This document shows positions 1 to 9,076 of a stretch of 59,876 bases of DNA, piece after piece. The stretch's first letter is position 1; the number at the start of each line of letters is the position of its first letter. This DNA comes from JADLAT01 sp964348795 (GTDB lineage: Bacteria > Pseudomonadota > Alphaproteobacteria > Micavibrionales > Micavibrionaceae): positions 1 through 59,876 of the forward strand of contig CAYGDY010000015.1 in assembly GCA_964348795.1 (NCBI GenBank), written 5' to 3'. The position numbers and the translations under genes are program-made. The notes beneath the pieces were generated by a model. It saw nothing but the letters and a program-made list of their open reading frames with translations. It ran no database searches and was not told the origin of the DNA.

Positions 1-443
1 TGCTCCATTGATGAAATCTTCACTTTGAATCAATTTATATGACGGAGGCTATATATGATGCCATCGAACAGGATTTTGATTTTCTTTAAAAACCCCACTG
101 CGGGCTCTGTAGTTTTTAGATCCTTCGGCTTCGCCTCAGGATGACAGAGTAAAAAAGCTGTCATTCTGAACGTAGTGAAGAATCTCTTTGAAAAAAGTGA
201 AGATCCCTCGACTGCGCTCGGGATGACAGGAAGGGTGGGGCAGGGATGACACACAACCCCTCGTCATCGCGAGGCCTTCCAAAGGCCGTGGCGATCCAGA
301 ACATCTGAAAAACGGAATTGCTTCGCCGTAGGCTCGTGGGTGGCGGGCTTGGGGGTCTGTGCCTTCGTGTGCTTTGTGGTTAAAAACGGATCCCCGCTTT
401 CGCGGGGAAGACAGGGGCTGGGATGACAGAATGGAAAAACGCC
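1..443. other. Repeat-filled stretch without a gene
   Basis: No credible coding sequence is seen. The stretch is made of pieces of the interspersed repeats found elsewhere in the window: a 'CATTCTGAACGTAGTGAAG...GGGATGACA' palindrome at about 160-228, a 'GTCATCGCGAG...GGCGATCCAGA' element at about 262-337, an 'ACGAAGGCAC/TTCGTGTGCTTTG' stretch near 355-385 and a 'CCCCGCTTTCGCGGGG' hairpin at about 391-428. Short open frames here translate to repeat-derived strings such as VIPSAVEGS and should not be annotated. Confidence 0.7.
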
Positions 444-1877
444 CTACCCCACCAGTAACAAATCATCCACTGTAACGTCCGGCCCGTCATTGCGTTCTGG
501 CAGGGGTTTGAAGCTGTTGAACAGCGCGGCGGCCTTGTCGAGCGTTTCCTGATATTCGGCTTCCGCATCGGAATCGGCTGTGATCCCGCCGCCGACCTGA
601 AGGCTCACTTGTTTGCCTTCATACACCAACGTGCGGATCAGGATATTACTATCCATCGTGCCATCAAACCCCACATACCCCATCGCCCCGCAATAGGGGC
701 CACGGCGTGTGGGTTCGAGTTCCTCGATGATTTCCATGGCGCGGATTTTGGGCGCGCCGGTGATGGAGCCCCCTGGAAAGCACGCCCGCAGAAGATCCCT
801 CGGCGTTTTTTCCTCCGCCAGAGTCCCGCGCACAGTGGACACGAGATGGTGCACGCTGGCAAAGGTTTCGAGTTTGCACAGCTCGAAGACATTGACACTC
901 TCGGGCGTGCAGACCTTGGACAGATCGTTGCGCAGGAGATCGACAATCATGGTGTTTTCCGCGCGGTCTTTCTCGCTCTGGGAGAGGTCCTTTTTTGCAA
1001 GATGATCTGTCTCCACATTTTTGGAGCGCCGGCGCGTCCCCTTGATCGGCTTGGTTTCCACCATGCGGTCCCGCAGGCTCAAAAAACGCTCCGGCGAAGC
1101 GGAAGCAATCGTAATCCCCCCGCAATTCATGTATCCGGCAAAGGGCGCGGGGTTCACGTGACGCAGACGGAGATAATGCGCGAACGGGTCGAAATCATCG
1201 GGCAGATCGGCATCAAAACGCTGGGAGAGATTGGCCTGAAAAATATCACCCGCCTTGATGTACTCTATGGTTTTTTCGACATGTGTTTTATAGGCGCTGG
1301 CGGTGATGCGCGGGGTCCACGTTATGTCCGTGCCGGTGAAGGGCTCGGGTTTGAAAGGGTGCGCAATCAGACTCAAAAGATAATCCTGTTTCCGGCGGGC
1401 CTCGGTGTAATTGGCCGCATGGGTGAACAGCCATGCCTCGTGTTTGCGGTGGTCAAAGGCGATGACCTGATCATAAATGCCCACGGCCATATCCGGCATG
1501 TCGGGCGCGCTCTGGGCGGTCTCCGGCAGATCTTCGAGGCCACGGGCCAGATCATAGCCGAAAAAACCTGCCGCGCCGCCCTGAAACGGGGGCAGGCCGC
1601 GAATAGTCCTGATGTCGGGGCGCCAGTGGGCCAGACGCTCCTGCACAATCGCGAAGGGGTCGCCCTTGCGTTTTTCCTGTGTATCCCAGTTGGTGAGGGT
1701 CACTTGCCCGTCCTTGGCCTCGATGGTTTCGATCGGGTGGGAGGCAATAAAGGAATACCGTCCCGCCTCGTGCCCGAGATCGGCGCTGTCCAGCCAGAGA
1801 CTATAGGGGAGGTGCTTGAGCGCGGAAAAAACAGCCAGAGGCTCCTTGTTCTGTAGCTCGAGAATAAAAGGCGTCAT
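444..1877 (-). CDS. pabB: Aminodeoxychorismate synthase component I
   Basis: Chorismate-utilising enzyme of folate synthesis: it aminates chorismate to 4-amino-4-deoxychorismate, the precursor of p-aminobenzoate, using ammonia from a PabA partner not seen here. The 477 residues cover the whole family fold. The N-terminal part has the tryptophan-pocket-like region. The C-terminal catalytic part carries PIKGT at residues 277-281; its Lys is the PabB signature, where anthranilate synthase TrpE has PIAGT. The rest of the chorismate site follows (NDLSKVC, FPGGSITGAPK, GGGITADSD). No glutamine amidotransferase or lyase domain is fused. It lies 82 bp downstream of the helicase gene on the same strand. 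The ATG at 1877 starts directly with the conserved N-terminus. Confidence 0.92.
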   Translation of the reverse strand: MTPFILELQNKEPLAVFSALKHLPYSLWLDSADLGHEAGRYSFIASHPIETIEAKDGQVTLTNWDTQEKRKGDPFAIVQERLAHWRPDIRTIRGLPPFQGGAAGFFGYDLARGLEDLPETAQSAPDMPDMAVGIYDQVIAFDHRKHEAWLFTHAANYTEARRKQDYLLSLIAHPFKPEPFTGTDITWTPRITASAYKTHVEKTIEYIKAGDIFQANLSQRFDADLPDDFDPFAHYLRLRHVNPAPFAGYMNCGGITIASASPERFLSLRDRMVETKPIKGTRRRSKNVETDHLAKKDLSQSEKDRAENTMIVDLLRNDLSKVCTPESVNVFELCKLETFASVHHLVSTVRGTLAEEKTPRDLLRACFPGGSITGAPKIRAMEIIEELEPTRRGPYCGAMGYVGFDGTMDSNILIRTLVYEGKQVSLQVGGGITADSDAEAEYQETLDKAAALFNSFKPLPERNDGPDVTVDDLLLVG

Positions 1878-1959
1878 GGGTACGTCCTTTCCGCAATGTT
1901 GTCCCTGTTCAAAGACACATGATTTTTTTGTATGAAGGTATCATACATAAAGTATCCCC

Positions 1960-4761
1960 TTAAAGCAAGTCTGGCCCCAGATGCGCCCTGACGCCCGCCA
2001 GAGCTTCGGAAAGACTGGTTTTGATGATCTCCACCCCCTCAGGGAAGGCCGTAAGGAGACGGGAGGGCAGGCTGGGGTCGAGAATCACGAACGCCCCCCG
2101 ATCATCTTTCCGGCGGATCAGCCGCCCGAACGCCTGCTTGAGTTTTAAATGCGTCATCATGTCGTCATATTGTTTTTTGTCCTGTCCTGTTTCGCGGGCG
2201 AAGGCTTCACGGCGGGCTTTGTGCAGGATAGTCGGGCGGGGCCACGGCACGCGGTCAAAGACGATCAGGCGCAAGGATTCTCCTGGCACGTCCACGCCGT
2301 CGCGCACGGCATCGGTTCCCAGCAGGCAGGCATGGATATTTTCTCGAAACATATCAATCAGTGTGCCGATATCAATCGAATCCACATGCTGGCCATAGAC
2401 CGGAATACCCCGTGCTTCGAGGGCTGGCGCAATGGAATCATGAACTGCGCGTAGGCGGGATATCGCGGTGAACAGGCCCAGCGCACCGCCGCCTGCTGTC
2501 TGAAACAAAGCACGGTACGCCCCGCTGACCTGTTCCAGATTATTTTTTCCCACATCGGTGATGATAAAGACTTTTGTGTTGTGGGCGTAATCGAACGGAG
2601 AGGGCAGGCTGATGGTCTGGCTCTGCGCCGCCAGATATAGCGCGCCGGTGCGTTTGCGGGTGCCGGACCACTCACCGCTCTGTTCATCGGTGGGGTCACG
2701 CAGGGTCGCGGACGTGACCACCATCCCCTGCACATGGGGTTTAAGGGATTCGGCAAAGGGTTTCATGGGGTCAATCACATGGCGGTGCAGGCCCACATCA
2801 TAGGCGCGCCCGTTCTCGCGGGAGATTTCCATCCAGTCGATGCATTCGGGCGGGCTGTTCCCGCTTTCGAGGGTTTCCAACATCGCAATCCATGCCTGAA
2901 GCGTCATAGTGCTCCGGCGCTCCAGCGCGGTGCTGATGGTGTCCATCCGGTTTTTCGTGTCCGCCGCCAGAGTGCCCTCGTTTTCCGCGAGTTTTTGAAG
3001 CAAGAGCTTTGAAAGACCCTGCATGGGTTTTTGGAGTTTTTTGAGCGCGGTTTTCAGCGTGCGGGCTTTGTCCTTGACGGTATCATTTACCGGAAATGTT
3101 TCGGTTTCAAGAGAATAAGGGCCTTCGCGGTCCTTGCCCTCCGCCCGTGCCAGCACTTGCGCATGCACTTCCAGCAAAAACGCTTCGCAGGGGCCCATGG
3201 GCGACTGATCCTTGATCCGGCGGGTCCAGTTATCCGAGGTCAGGCATTCAGCCGCGTATAAAATATCGCGCAGAAAATCTTCTGCGTCTTTCATGCCCTC
3301 GCACAGATCTTCGATCCGGCGTTTGAGTCCGCGTGTGCGGGATGTCCGGCTTGAACCCTCTCCGCCCAGAACCCAGCGCCGGAAATCCCGTGTTTCCATC
3401 CCGCTCAAATGGGCGGAAAATGCGCTGTCTGCCGCATCGAACAAATGATGCCCTTCATCGAAAATATACCGCGCGGGCAGGCGTTGATCGGAGCGGGACA
3501 GCGCGGACTGAATCATCACCAGCGCATGATTGGCCACCACAAGGCGGGCGCGTTCTGCCTTGCGTGTGGCGTGTTCGACAAAACATTTTTTGTAGTGATC
3601 GCATGCGGCATACAGGCACTCCCCGCGCTTGTCCGCCAGACCACTGGTAAAGGCCGCTCCCAGCAAACTGCCCAGCCAGCCCGGAAATTGCGCACCGCTC
3701 AAATCACCGTCCGATGTGACCACGCTCCAGCGTGCCATGATTCCGGCCGCAATCACCTGCGTGATATGTCGCGACAGCGCCGCGCCGTTGATCGTGTCTT
3801 CCAGATTGAGCAGACACAGATAATTCTCTCGCCCTTTGCGGGTGGCGACATGCAGGTTTTTAAGGGTGGGGTCGGGGTACAGCCGGTCGAGCTCCTGCCC
3901 GATCTGGCGTTGCAGGTTTTTGGTATAGGTGGAAATCCACACGGTCCCCTGATTTTTCTCGGCCCAGACTGAGGCCGGCGCAAGATAGCCCAGGGTCTTG
4001 CCGATTCCCGTTCCTGCTTCGGCCAGTATGATATGGGGGGCGTGTTCGTTTTCAACGGGTGCAAAGGCCTTTGCAATGGTTTGTGCGTATTGTTTTTGGG
4101 GTTCGCGCGATTCCGAATCAAAACCTGTGAGTTTTTGCAGGCGTTCCAGTGTTTCTTCCGGTGTGACCCCGAAATGCGAAGGGGGTGGCTCCGGCGGGTT
4201 TTCAGCCCATTCTGGCAATTGTTTCCAGATGCTCATGGCCGTGCGGGCGCTCACCTGTTCTTCCGGCACGTAAGTCTGGCCAAGTGCTGACACAATAAAC
4301 GGGGTCCAGCCCCAGCCTTTGCCGTTGAGACCCATCACTTGCGCAATCGCGAGGGGATCGGCTTTTGCGGTATAGGGATCTTTGGACAGATCGGACAAGA
4401 GCACCTGCGCAATGCTGATAAGGCTGAAGGGGAGATCTTCTGCGTTTTCAGGTGCAGGCAGACCCAAAACCTTGCTCAAGCCGTGCGGCGTGGGGACACA
4501 GAATTTGGCCGGATGCACAAAGGCAAAGAGCTCAAGCACATCAAAGGCAAAAAAATCCGCATCCTCCAGCCGTGCCCGCATATAGGGCGCATGGCATACC
4601 AGAACAGATTGCTTGTGGAGCAGGGTCTGGGCGCGGCTGAGCGAAACCGCGAGCACTTCGCCCTCCGGCGTTAAAATATGGGCTTGTCCGCGCTCCAGCG
4701 CCAGCGCGGGGATCGAAGGCAAAGCGCAGTGTTTCGGGAGGGATGGCGCAGGGTGAGACAT
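1960..4761 (-). CDS. DinG/XPD-family ATP-dependent DNA helicase
   Basis: Superfamily 2, Rad3/XPD-like helicase expected to unwind DNA 5' to 3' during repair or replication stress. Of 933 residues, the first 200 or so are an extra N-terminal domain. The helicase core begins with the Walker A motif EAGTGIGKT, followed by motif Ia (STYTKNLQRQI), the DEGH form of the DEAH box (IFDEGHHLFD) and the motif VI stretch KQAFGRLIRR near the C-terminus. Between motifs I and II, cysteines in CLLNL...GECLYAACDHYKKCF fit the four-cysteine iron-sulfur cluster ligands of this family. It is the long alphaproteobacterial 'ATP-dependent DNA helicase' type rather than E. coli DinG proper, so no symbol is given. 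It may be co-transcribed with pabB downstream. Confidence 0.88.
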   Translation of the reverse strand: MSHPAPSLPKHCALPSIPALALERGQAHILTPEGEVLAVSLSRAQTLLHKQSVLVCHAPYMRARLEDADFFAFDVLELFAFVHPAKFCVPTPHGLSKVLGLPAPENAEDLPFSLISIAQVLLSDLSKDPYTAKADPLAIAQVMGLNGKGWGWTPFIVSALGQTYVPEEQVSARTAMSIWKQLPEWAENPPEPPPSHFGVTPEETLERLQKLTGFDSESREPQKQYAQTIAKAFAPVENEHAPHIILAEAGTGIGKTLGYLAPASVWAEKNQGTVWISTYTKNLQRQIGQELDRLYPDPTLKNLHVATRKGRENYLCLLNLEDTINGAALSRHITQVIAAGIMARWSVVTSDGDLSGAQFPGWLGSLLGAAFTSGLADKRGECLYAACDHYKKCFVEHATRKAERARLVVANHALVMIQSALSRSDQRLPARYIFDEGHHLFDAADSAFSAHLSGMETRDFRRWVLGGEGSSRTSRTRGLKRRIEDLCEGMKDAEDFLRDILYAAECLTSDNWTRRIKDQSPMGPCEAFLLEVHAQVLARAEGKDREGPYSLETETFPVNDTVKDKARTLKTALKKLQKPMQGLSKLLLQKLAENEGTLAADTKNRMDTISTALERRSTMTLQAWIAMLETLESGNSPPECIDWMEISRENGRAYDVGLHRHVIDPMKPFAESLKPHVQGMVVTSATLRDPTDEQSGEWSGTRKRTGALYLAAQSQTISLPSPFDYAHNTKVFIITDVGKNNLEQVSGAYRALFQTAGGGALGLFTAISRLRAVHDSIAPALEARGIPVYGQHVDSIDIGTLIDMFRENIHACLLGTDAVRDGVDVPGESLRLIVFDRVPWPRPTILHKARREAFARETGQDKKQYDDMMTHLKLKQAFGRLIRRKDDRGAFVILDPSLPSRLLTAFPEGVEIIKTSLSEALAGVRAHLGPDLL

Positions 4762-4830
4762 ATATAAAGTGGTAGCATTTTTTCTGGGGAAGAGAAATAT
4801 GAGATTGCTTTCCTAATCCGTTTTGGTGCC

Positions 4831-4913
4831 GTCATCGCGAGCGACTGAAAGGAGCGTGGCGATCCAGAACAATTGGATTGCCACGTCAGCCTAAAGGCTT
4901 CCTTGCAATGACG
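4831..4913. repeat. Interspersed palindromic repeat, family A
   Basis: Begins GTCATCGCGAG and ends CTTGCAATGACG, with GGCGATCCAGAA in the middle. The two ends are inverted copies of each other. It lies between the helicase gene and the next gene and matches the elements near 262, 6024, 12672, 29056, 37593, 54244 and 58134. Confidence 0.8.
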
Positions 4914-4939
4914 GGTTTTTGTAGGCACAAAAAAAACAC

Positions 4940-4968
4940 TTGCAAAAGGGCGAAAAGAAGTGTAGTTA
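4940..4968 (+). promoter_or_regulatory. Probable sigma-70 promoter
   Basis: TTGCAA at 4940-4945 and TAGTTA at 4963-4968 are separated by 17 bp. They lie about 32 bp before the ATG of the 100-residue gene, which has AGAGGG as its ribosome site. Confidence 0.5.
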
Positions 4969-4999
4969 TGGATAACCTAAAAACGAAAAGAGGGCTCTT

Positions 5000-5302
5000 A
5001 TGACTGAAAACACAAGACAAAAACCAATCATTCGTTCTGAAGACCCTGAGGATTACGCGCATGAAAATTTTCGGGACGAATTGAAACCGTTGTTTACAAA
5101 AAATCAGTTCTCGTTACAGGGAATCCCGACTAACGCGTTTGGGGATGTCGTCAAAGTTGACGGCCATCTGGGGCAACGCATTGGTTTAATACACCTCCAG
5201 AAGCAGTTTGCTACGCATGGTGTTAAGTTACCTACAAAATCGTTTCATCAGATTTTGAATGCGCAACAGGAAAACGATCTTCCCGAAGGTGTGCCTTCGT
5301 GA
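5000..5302 (+). CDS. Small hypothetical protein (100 aa)
   Basis: I do not recognise this family. The protein is soluble and hydrophilic, with no signal peptide or membrane segment. Its middle has a pattern GIPTNAFGDVVKVDGH followed by GQRIGLIHLQ. The ATG is preceded by AAAGAGGG and a reasonable promoter, so expression is likely. It ends 12 bp before the nitroreductase gene and is probably co-transcribed with it. It could be a small partner or simply an unrelated short gene. Confidence 0.6.
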   Translation: MTENTRQKPIIRSEDPEDYAHENFRDELKPLFTKNQFSLQGIPTNAFGDVVKVDGHLGQRIGLIHLQKQFATHGVKLPTKSFHQILNAQQENDLPEGVPS

Positions 5303-5314
5303 TAAAACGGGGCC

Positions 5315-5983
5315 ATGATTTTCGCCCAACATAGTCCCGATGTTCTGTCCTATCTTCTGGCTCGCAGAAGTGTGAAGGTGGAATGTCTTTCCGCGCCTGG
5401 TCCATCGTCTGAACAGCTCCAGAGCATTTTAACGGCTTCTGCGCGCGTCCCCGATCACGGGAAAATGGTTCCATGGTATTTTGTCGTATTTGAGGGAGAA
5501 GCGCGGGCTCAGGCGGGCGAGATCTTTGCAACACACTATTTGAAAAACAATCCCTCAGCCCTGCCGGATCAGCTGGCCCGCGAACGCGAACGCTTTATGC
5601 GCGCGCCTCTTGTGGTGGCGCTTGTATCACGCTTGCGCAAGGGAAAAAATCCGGCATGGGAACAGATTTTAAGCGCAGGGGCTGTGGGGATGAATCTTTC
5701 TCTGGCTACGCATGCTTCGGGGTTTGGTGTGTGCTGGCTCACCGAATGGATGGCGTATGATGAGTCCGTTAAACAGGCTTTGGGGCTCGATGCGCGGGAC
5801 CATATCGCCGGTTTTTTTTATATCGGGACTGTCACCCAAGCGCCAGAAGAACGCGACAGGCCAGATTTGTCACAGATCGTCACGCATTGGGCTCCTGAAA
5901 CATCCTTGAAAAAAGGCGATGGGTACGATCAGGACAAAATGCCGTTTCCCCCTGCGGGGTTTGACTGGACATCTTTGCGTTAG
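5315..5983 (+). CDS. Nitroreductase-family flavoprotein
   Basis: FMN-dependent oxidoreductase of the nitroreductase superfamily (222 aa, a usual length). The N-terminal RRSVK segment corresponds to the family's FMN-phosphate-binding RRSxR. ASARVPDHGKMVPWYFVVF matches the region where APS.N.QPW normally sits, most like the YdjA-type branch (SRAPDHG.LRPW). GAVGMNLSLATHASGFGVCWLT is the typical central helix of the fold. The physiological substrate cannot be read from sequence. The start at 5315 gives a full-length N-terminus; the SD (CGGGG) is weak. It follows the 100-residue unknown in the same direction. Confidence 0.85.
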   Translation: MIFAQHSPDVLSYLLARRSVKVECLSAPGPSSEQLQSILTASARVPDHGKMVPWYFVVFEGEARAQAGEIFATHYLKNNPSALPDQLARERERFMRAPLVVALVSRLRKGKNPAWEQILSAGAVGMNLSLATHASGFGVCWLTEWMAYDESVKQALGLDARDHIAGFFYIGTVTQAPEERDRPDLSQIVTHWAPETSLKKGDGYDQDKMPFPPAGFDWTSLR

Positions 5984-6023
5984 GCGTTACGGCATTGTTA
6001 TCCCCGCCCTTTTTCTGTCATCC

Positions 6024-6102
6024 GTCATCGCGAGGAAGCCTTCAAGGCTGACGAAGCGATCCAGAAAAAAACAGGATGGATTCAGCTTTTCCTTGCAATG
6101 AC
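6024..6102. repeat. Interspersed palindromic repeat, family A
   Basis: GTCATCGCGAGGAAG ... GCGATCCAGAA ... CTTGCAATGAC. It fills the space between two convergent genes, just before the stop codon of the gene at 6111, and may fold into a long hairpin in either transcript. Confidence 0.8.
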
Positions 6103-6110
6103 AAGAAAAA

Positions 6111-6632
6111 CTAGGCCCGTATCCATGGCCAGTACCAGAGGGATTCCCAAAACCGCCAGCCGCTTGCCTGATGGAACTGTTTCTTGAGATGGGCTTTCAG
6201 GGCCGCGTTACGCAGGGCCATTTTGTAATTGGGCCCCACGCCGGAGGTCCCGTCCTTCATAATGACGACGGTCATGTGTTTTTTTGACGGGGCGACATCG
6301 ACAATCAGGGCTTCTTGAATATCCTTGTTGCCCAGTGCATGGGTCCGGCTTTTGTGAAATCCCGGGAACTCGTGGTAGATATTTTCGTCCTTGAGCGTGC
6401 CAAGATCATGGGTTTGATTGTCTGGCCCTGTCCAGATCAGATGTTTACCATCCCGCGCATGTTTGTAACGCAGTTTGCCGATATGGAGTACGGCACCGAT
6501 GGAGAGCGTTCTGTTCAAATCCATGAACTCCTCTGAACTCAGGTGTATTTCACCCATGCAAAACATCTCGAATGTTTTCAGGCGGTCTAGAATTTTTTCA
6601 GGCTTGCTGTGGAACGGATATTTTCCGAGCAT
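6111..6632 (-). CDS. Hypothetical protein (173 aa)
   Basis: No family recognised. The protein is soluble and basic with no signal peptide. After about 40 residues it has a compact region (LSIGAVLHIGKLRYKHARDGKHLIWTG) that could be a small beta barrel, followed by VGPNYKMALRNAALKAHLKKQ and a Trp-rich C-terminus (WRFWESLWYWPW). The last segment is odd and may be a membrane-contact or packing tail. The ATG at 6632 lacks a clear ribosome site; a start at the Met in FEMFCMGE is possible. It is convergent with the nitroreductase gene. Confidence 0.5.
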   Translation of the reverse strand: MLGKYPFHSKPEKILDRLKTFEMFCMGEIHLSSEEFMDLNRTLSIGAVLHIGKLRYKHARDGKHLIWTGPDNQTHDLGTLKDENIYHEFPGFHKSRTHALGNKDIQEALIVDVAPSKKHMTVVIMKDGTSGVGPNYKMALRNAALKAHLKKQFHQASGWRFWESLWYWPWIRA

Positions 6633-6787
6633 GGCGCTTGATGAGTCTCCCGTCAGGCGCGAGAGATTCGCTGACCTTCCTCTTTACATCATAAGAGGGG
6701 AATCGTTAATTTTTCTTAAATTTTCATAAAAATTACATAAAATTTTATAAATATAGAGTGATTCCTAATCAGGACGAACCATTTTTC

Positions 6788-6866
6788 GTCATCCCGTGAG
6801 CGTTTTGCGGAGCAAAACTCGCATACACGGGATCCAATAAAAGAGAGCCGTAAAGCGGCTCACCTT
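6788..6866 (-). terminator. Composite repeat with terminator hairpin after lysS
   Basis: Reading the lysS strand, the stop codon is followed at once by GTGAGCCG-CTTTA-CGGCTC and a T-rich run (a rho-independent terminator shape at 6840-6862). GGATCCCGTG, a second hairpin GCGAGTTTTGC/GCAAAACGC and GGGATGACG then follow. The same composite recurs after the genes at 13434, 18686 and 46043. Confidence 0.7.
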
Positions 6867-6868
6867 CT

Positions 6869-8467
6869 CTACCGGCTCAAGCTGTTCTGGATCAAATCCG
6901 CCGTCTCATGGGCGCCGTAAAGCTGGATAAAGGAGCCAAAACGGGGGCCTTGCGACTGTCCCAGACACACTTCGTAAATGGCCTGAAACCACTCTCTGAG
7001 CTGGTCCTTGTCGTATCCGTTTTCCTTTCCGGCGGTGAAGACCTCTGTCATGTAATCTTCTGCAGAAAGCCCGTCTGCCATAGACCGCAGGCGTTTTTCC
7101 AGATCCTCCAGCGCGGATCGTTCGCGAGAGTCCGGCGCACGGTAGTGTTTGGCGGGCAGAACAAAATCTTTGTAATACCGGATGGCATAGGTCACAAGCC
7201 GGTCCAGAAACGGCGCATTTTCGGGTGTGGCAGAGGGACTGTACTGCCGGATAAAGCCCCACAGAATGTTCGCATCGTGCGTGTTGGCCGCATTGACCAG
7301 ATTGAGCAACAACGCAAAGGATACGGGCGTATGCTGGGAATTGGGAAGAGCCCCATCATGGATATACCACGCAGGATTTTCGAGTTTTTTGGCAGGATCC
7401 ATCTCGGGGAGCTTTTGCATGAAGGTGATATATTCATCCACGGCCTTGGGGATCACATCGAAATACAGCTTTTTCGCCGAGGTCGGGCGTTGATACATAT
7501 AGTAGGCCAGAGATTCATGCGGCGCATAGGTCAGCCAGTCTTCCATCGTCAGGCCATTGCCCTTGGACTTGGAGATTTTTTCGCCCTTTTCATCCAGAAA
7601 CATTTCATAGCGAAAGCCTGCCGGCGCTCGTTTTCCCAGAATGTGAACAATTTTTGCGGCAATATCGGCGGCACTGACCAAATCCTTGCCCGCCATTTCA
7701 TAGTCTACATCCAGTGCATGCCAGCGCAGGGCCCAGTCGGCGCGCCATTGGGCCTTGACCCGTCCGCCTGTGACGGGTGTTTCAATACGTTGTCCGTTTT
7801 CATCCTCGAATACAATTGTGCCCCGATCCGGATGCGTTTCCAAAATCGGCACCTGAAGAACTTTTCCTGTCGCGGGGGAAAGCGGCAGGAACGGGCTATA
7901 GGTGGCGGAACGCTCTTCCCCCAAAATAGGGAGCACGGCTTGGCGGATGTCCTCATGATGACGGAGCATCAGCCATAAAGTCTCGTCGAATTGCCCTGTC
8001 GTATAACAGTGTGTGGCGCTCACAAATTCGTAATCAAAGCCGAATTGATCGAGAAAAGCCCGCAGGCGGGCATTGTTATGTGCGCCAAAACTGTCGTGTG
8101 TCCCGAACGGATCGGGGACCTGTGTGAGGGGTTTGCCGATATTCGCAGACAGAATTTCAGGGTTTGGAATATTGCTGGGCACCTTGCGCAGGCCGTCCAT
8201 GTCATCGGAAAAACAGATGAGCTTGACCGGAATATCCGAGAGCCGTTGGAATGCCCTGAGTACCATAGTCGTCCGGCAGACTTCGCCGAATGTGCCGATA
8301 TGGGGCAGGCCCGAGGGACCATATCCGGTCTCGAATAACACATATCCCTTTTCGGGGGTCTGGATTGTGCCCTTGCCGATGGCGCGCAGGCGATTCAAAA
8401 TGGCTTTGGCTTCTTCAAACGGCCAGGCCTTGCATTCCAAGGCTAAAGCGGTGTCGATGTCTTTCAT
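6869..8467 (-). CDS. lysS: Lysyl-tRNA synthetase, class I
   Basis: Charges tRNA-Lys with lysine for translation. This is the archaeal-type class I enzyme that most alphaproteobacteria use instead of the class II LysRS. The 532 residues show the Rossmann-fold signatures: PSGLPHIGTF (HIGH equivalent, residues 52-60) and KISKSKG (KMSKS equivalent, residues 297-303). The C-terminal alpha-helical anticodon-binding region follows. Length fits the family. The ATG at 8467 is followed by the expected N-terminal helix. A terminator-bearing repeat lies directly after the stop. No T-box or other leader is visible upstream, only a palindromic repeat. Confidence 0.95.
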   Translation of the reverse strand: MKDIDTALALECKAWPFEEAKAILNRLRAIGKGTIQTPEKGYVLFETGYGPSGLPHIGTFGEVCRTTMVLRAFQRLSDIPVKLICFSDDMDGLRKVPSNIPNPEILSANIGKPLTQVPDPFGTHDSFGAHNNARLRAFLDQFGFDYEFVSATHCYTTGQFDETLWLMLRHHEDIRQAVLPILGEERSATYSPFLPLSPATGKVLQVPILETHPDRGTIVFEDENGQRIETPVTGGRVKAQWRADWALRWHALDVDYEMAGKDLVSAADIAAKIVHILGKRAPAGFRYEMFLDEKGEKISKSKGNGLTMEDWLTYAPHESLAYYMYQRPTSAKKLYFDVIPKAVDEYITFMQKLPEMDPAKKLENPAWYIHDGALPNSQHTPVSFALLLNLVNAANTHDANILWGFIRQYSPSATPENAPFLDRLVTYAIRYYKDFVLPAKHYRAPDSRERSALEDLEKRLRSMADGLSAEDYMTEVFTAGKENGYDKDQLREWFQAIYEVCLGQSQGPRFGSFIQLYGAHETADLIQNSLSR

Positions 8468-8490
8468 GAAAACTTTCTTAATCTTTTTTA

Positions 8491-8556
8491 GTCATCCTGA
8501 ACGACAGTGAAGGATCTTTTTTTCTTCAGATTCTCCGGCTTCGCCTCAGCAATGAC
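8491..8556. repeat. Interspersed palindromic repeat, family B
   Basis: GTCATCCTGAACGACAGTGAAGG ... TTCGCCTCAGCAATGAC; inverted ends, same family as the elements at 160, 14470, 16249, 16573, 18943, 20575, 21643 and 59270. It lies just upstream of lysS. Confidence 0.75.
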
Positions 8557-8620
8557 ATGGTTCCAAATATGCCCGACTATAGCCCACGAAAAAGAAATTT
8601 CCAAAATCAAAAAAAATATT

Positions 8621-8648
8621 TTGAGCGTTTTGAAAAATAGGGTATAGT
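8621..8648 (+). promoter_or_regulatory. Probable promoter of the histone-like gene
   Basis: TTGAGC at 8621-8626 and TATAGT at 8643-8648, 16 bp apart, in an AT-rich stretch. The implied leader of about 115 nt is very U/C-rich, starts with a small GGAGC-GTTC-GCTCT hairpin and ends with TTTTAGGAG before the ATG at 8770. Confidence 0.6.
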
Positions 8649-8769
8649 GGGCCTCGGAGCGTTCGCTCTTTTCACGGTCTTTCAGACCATTTTCTTACTT
8701 TTACTGCTTACCTCTCTTTTATCCTACCTTTTTTATTTTTCAACATTTTATATTTTAGGAGTCAAAACA

Positions 8770-9051
8770 ATGGCAACTGCAACGAAAAAACCTGCGGCGA
8801 AACCCGCCGCGAAAAAACCCGCCGCAAAACCAGCGGCGAAAAAACCAGCGGCAAAGAAGCCTGCCGCTAAAACATCTATCAAAGCCGCCGCGGCCAAAAA
8901 ACCTGCCGCGAAAACTGCCGCGAAAAAGCCTGCAACTGCGGCGAAAAAACCAGCGGCAAAGAAGCCTGCTGTGAAGAAAACAGTGAAGGCCACGGCGAAA
9001 ACGGCTGTGAAAAAAGCCCCTGCGAAAAAGCCTGCGGCGAAAAAGAAGTAA
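8770..9051 (+). CDS. Histone H1-like Ala/Lys/Pro-rich DNA-binding protein
   Basis: The 93 residues are almost entirely Ala, Lys and Pro in repeats such as AAKKPAAKPAAKKPAAK. This matches bacterial H1-like or AlgP-type C-terminal tails that bind DNA non-specifically and compact the nucleoid. There is no globular domain. The start was set at 8770 because TAGGAG lies 7-12 bp upstream; an upstream frame (from 8647) would add an unlikely hydrophobic stretch encoded by the leader. The repetitive codons make length variation by slippage likely. It has its own promoter and a strong terminator, and sits between lysS and the phage-derived operon. Confidence 0.85.
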   Translation: MATATKKPAAKPAAKKPAAKPAAKKPAAKKPAAKTSIKAAAAKKPAAKTAAKKPATAAKKPAAKKPAVKKTVKATAKTAVKKAPAKKPAAKKK

Positions 9052-9076
9052 GCGTTTTATCATATCTTTTGAAGTC

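Noticed and set aside
30..254. 74-residue frame near the left edge
   Set aside because: It is repeat sequence read as protein (VIPSAVEGS, CHPEAKPKDL), the typical false gene of such palindromes.
609..1856. Long open frame (415 codons) opposite pabB
   Set aside because: It is the antisense shadow of a clear pabB gene; its translation has no family features and no ribosome site.
8647..8769. Hydrophobic N-terminal extension of the histone-like protein
   Set aside because: It would start at the -10 region of the promoter and translate the pyrimidine-rich leader; the ATG at 8770 has a good ribosome site.
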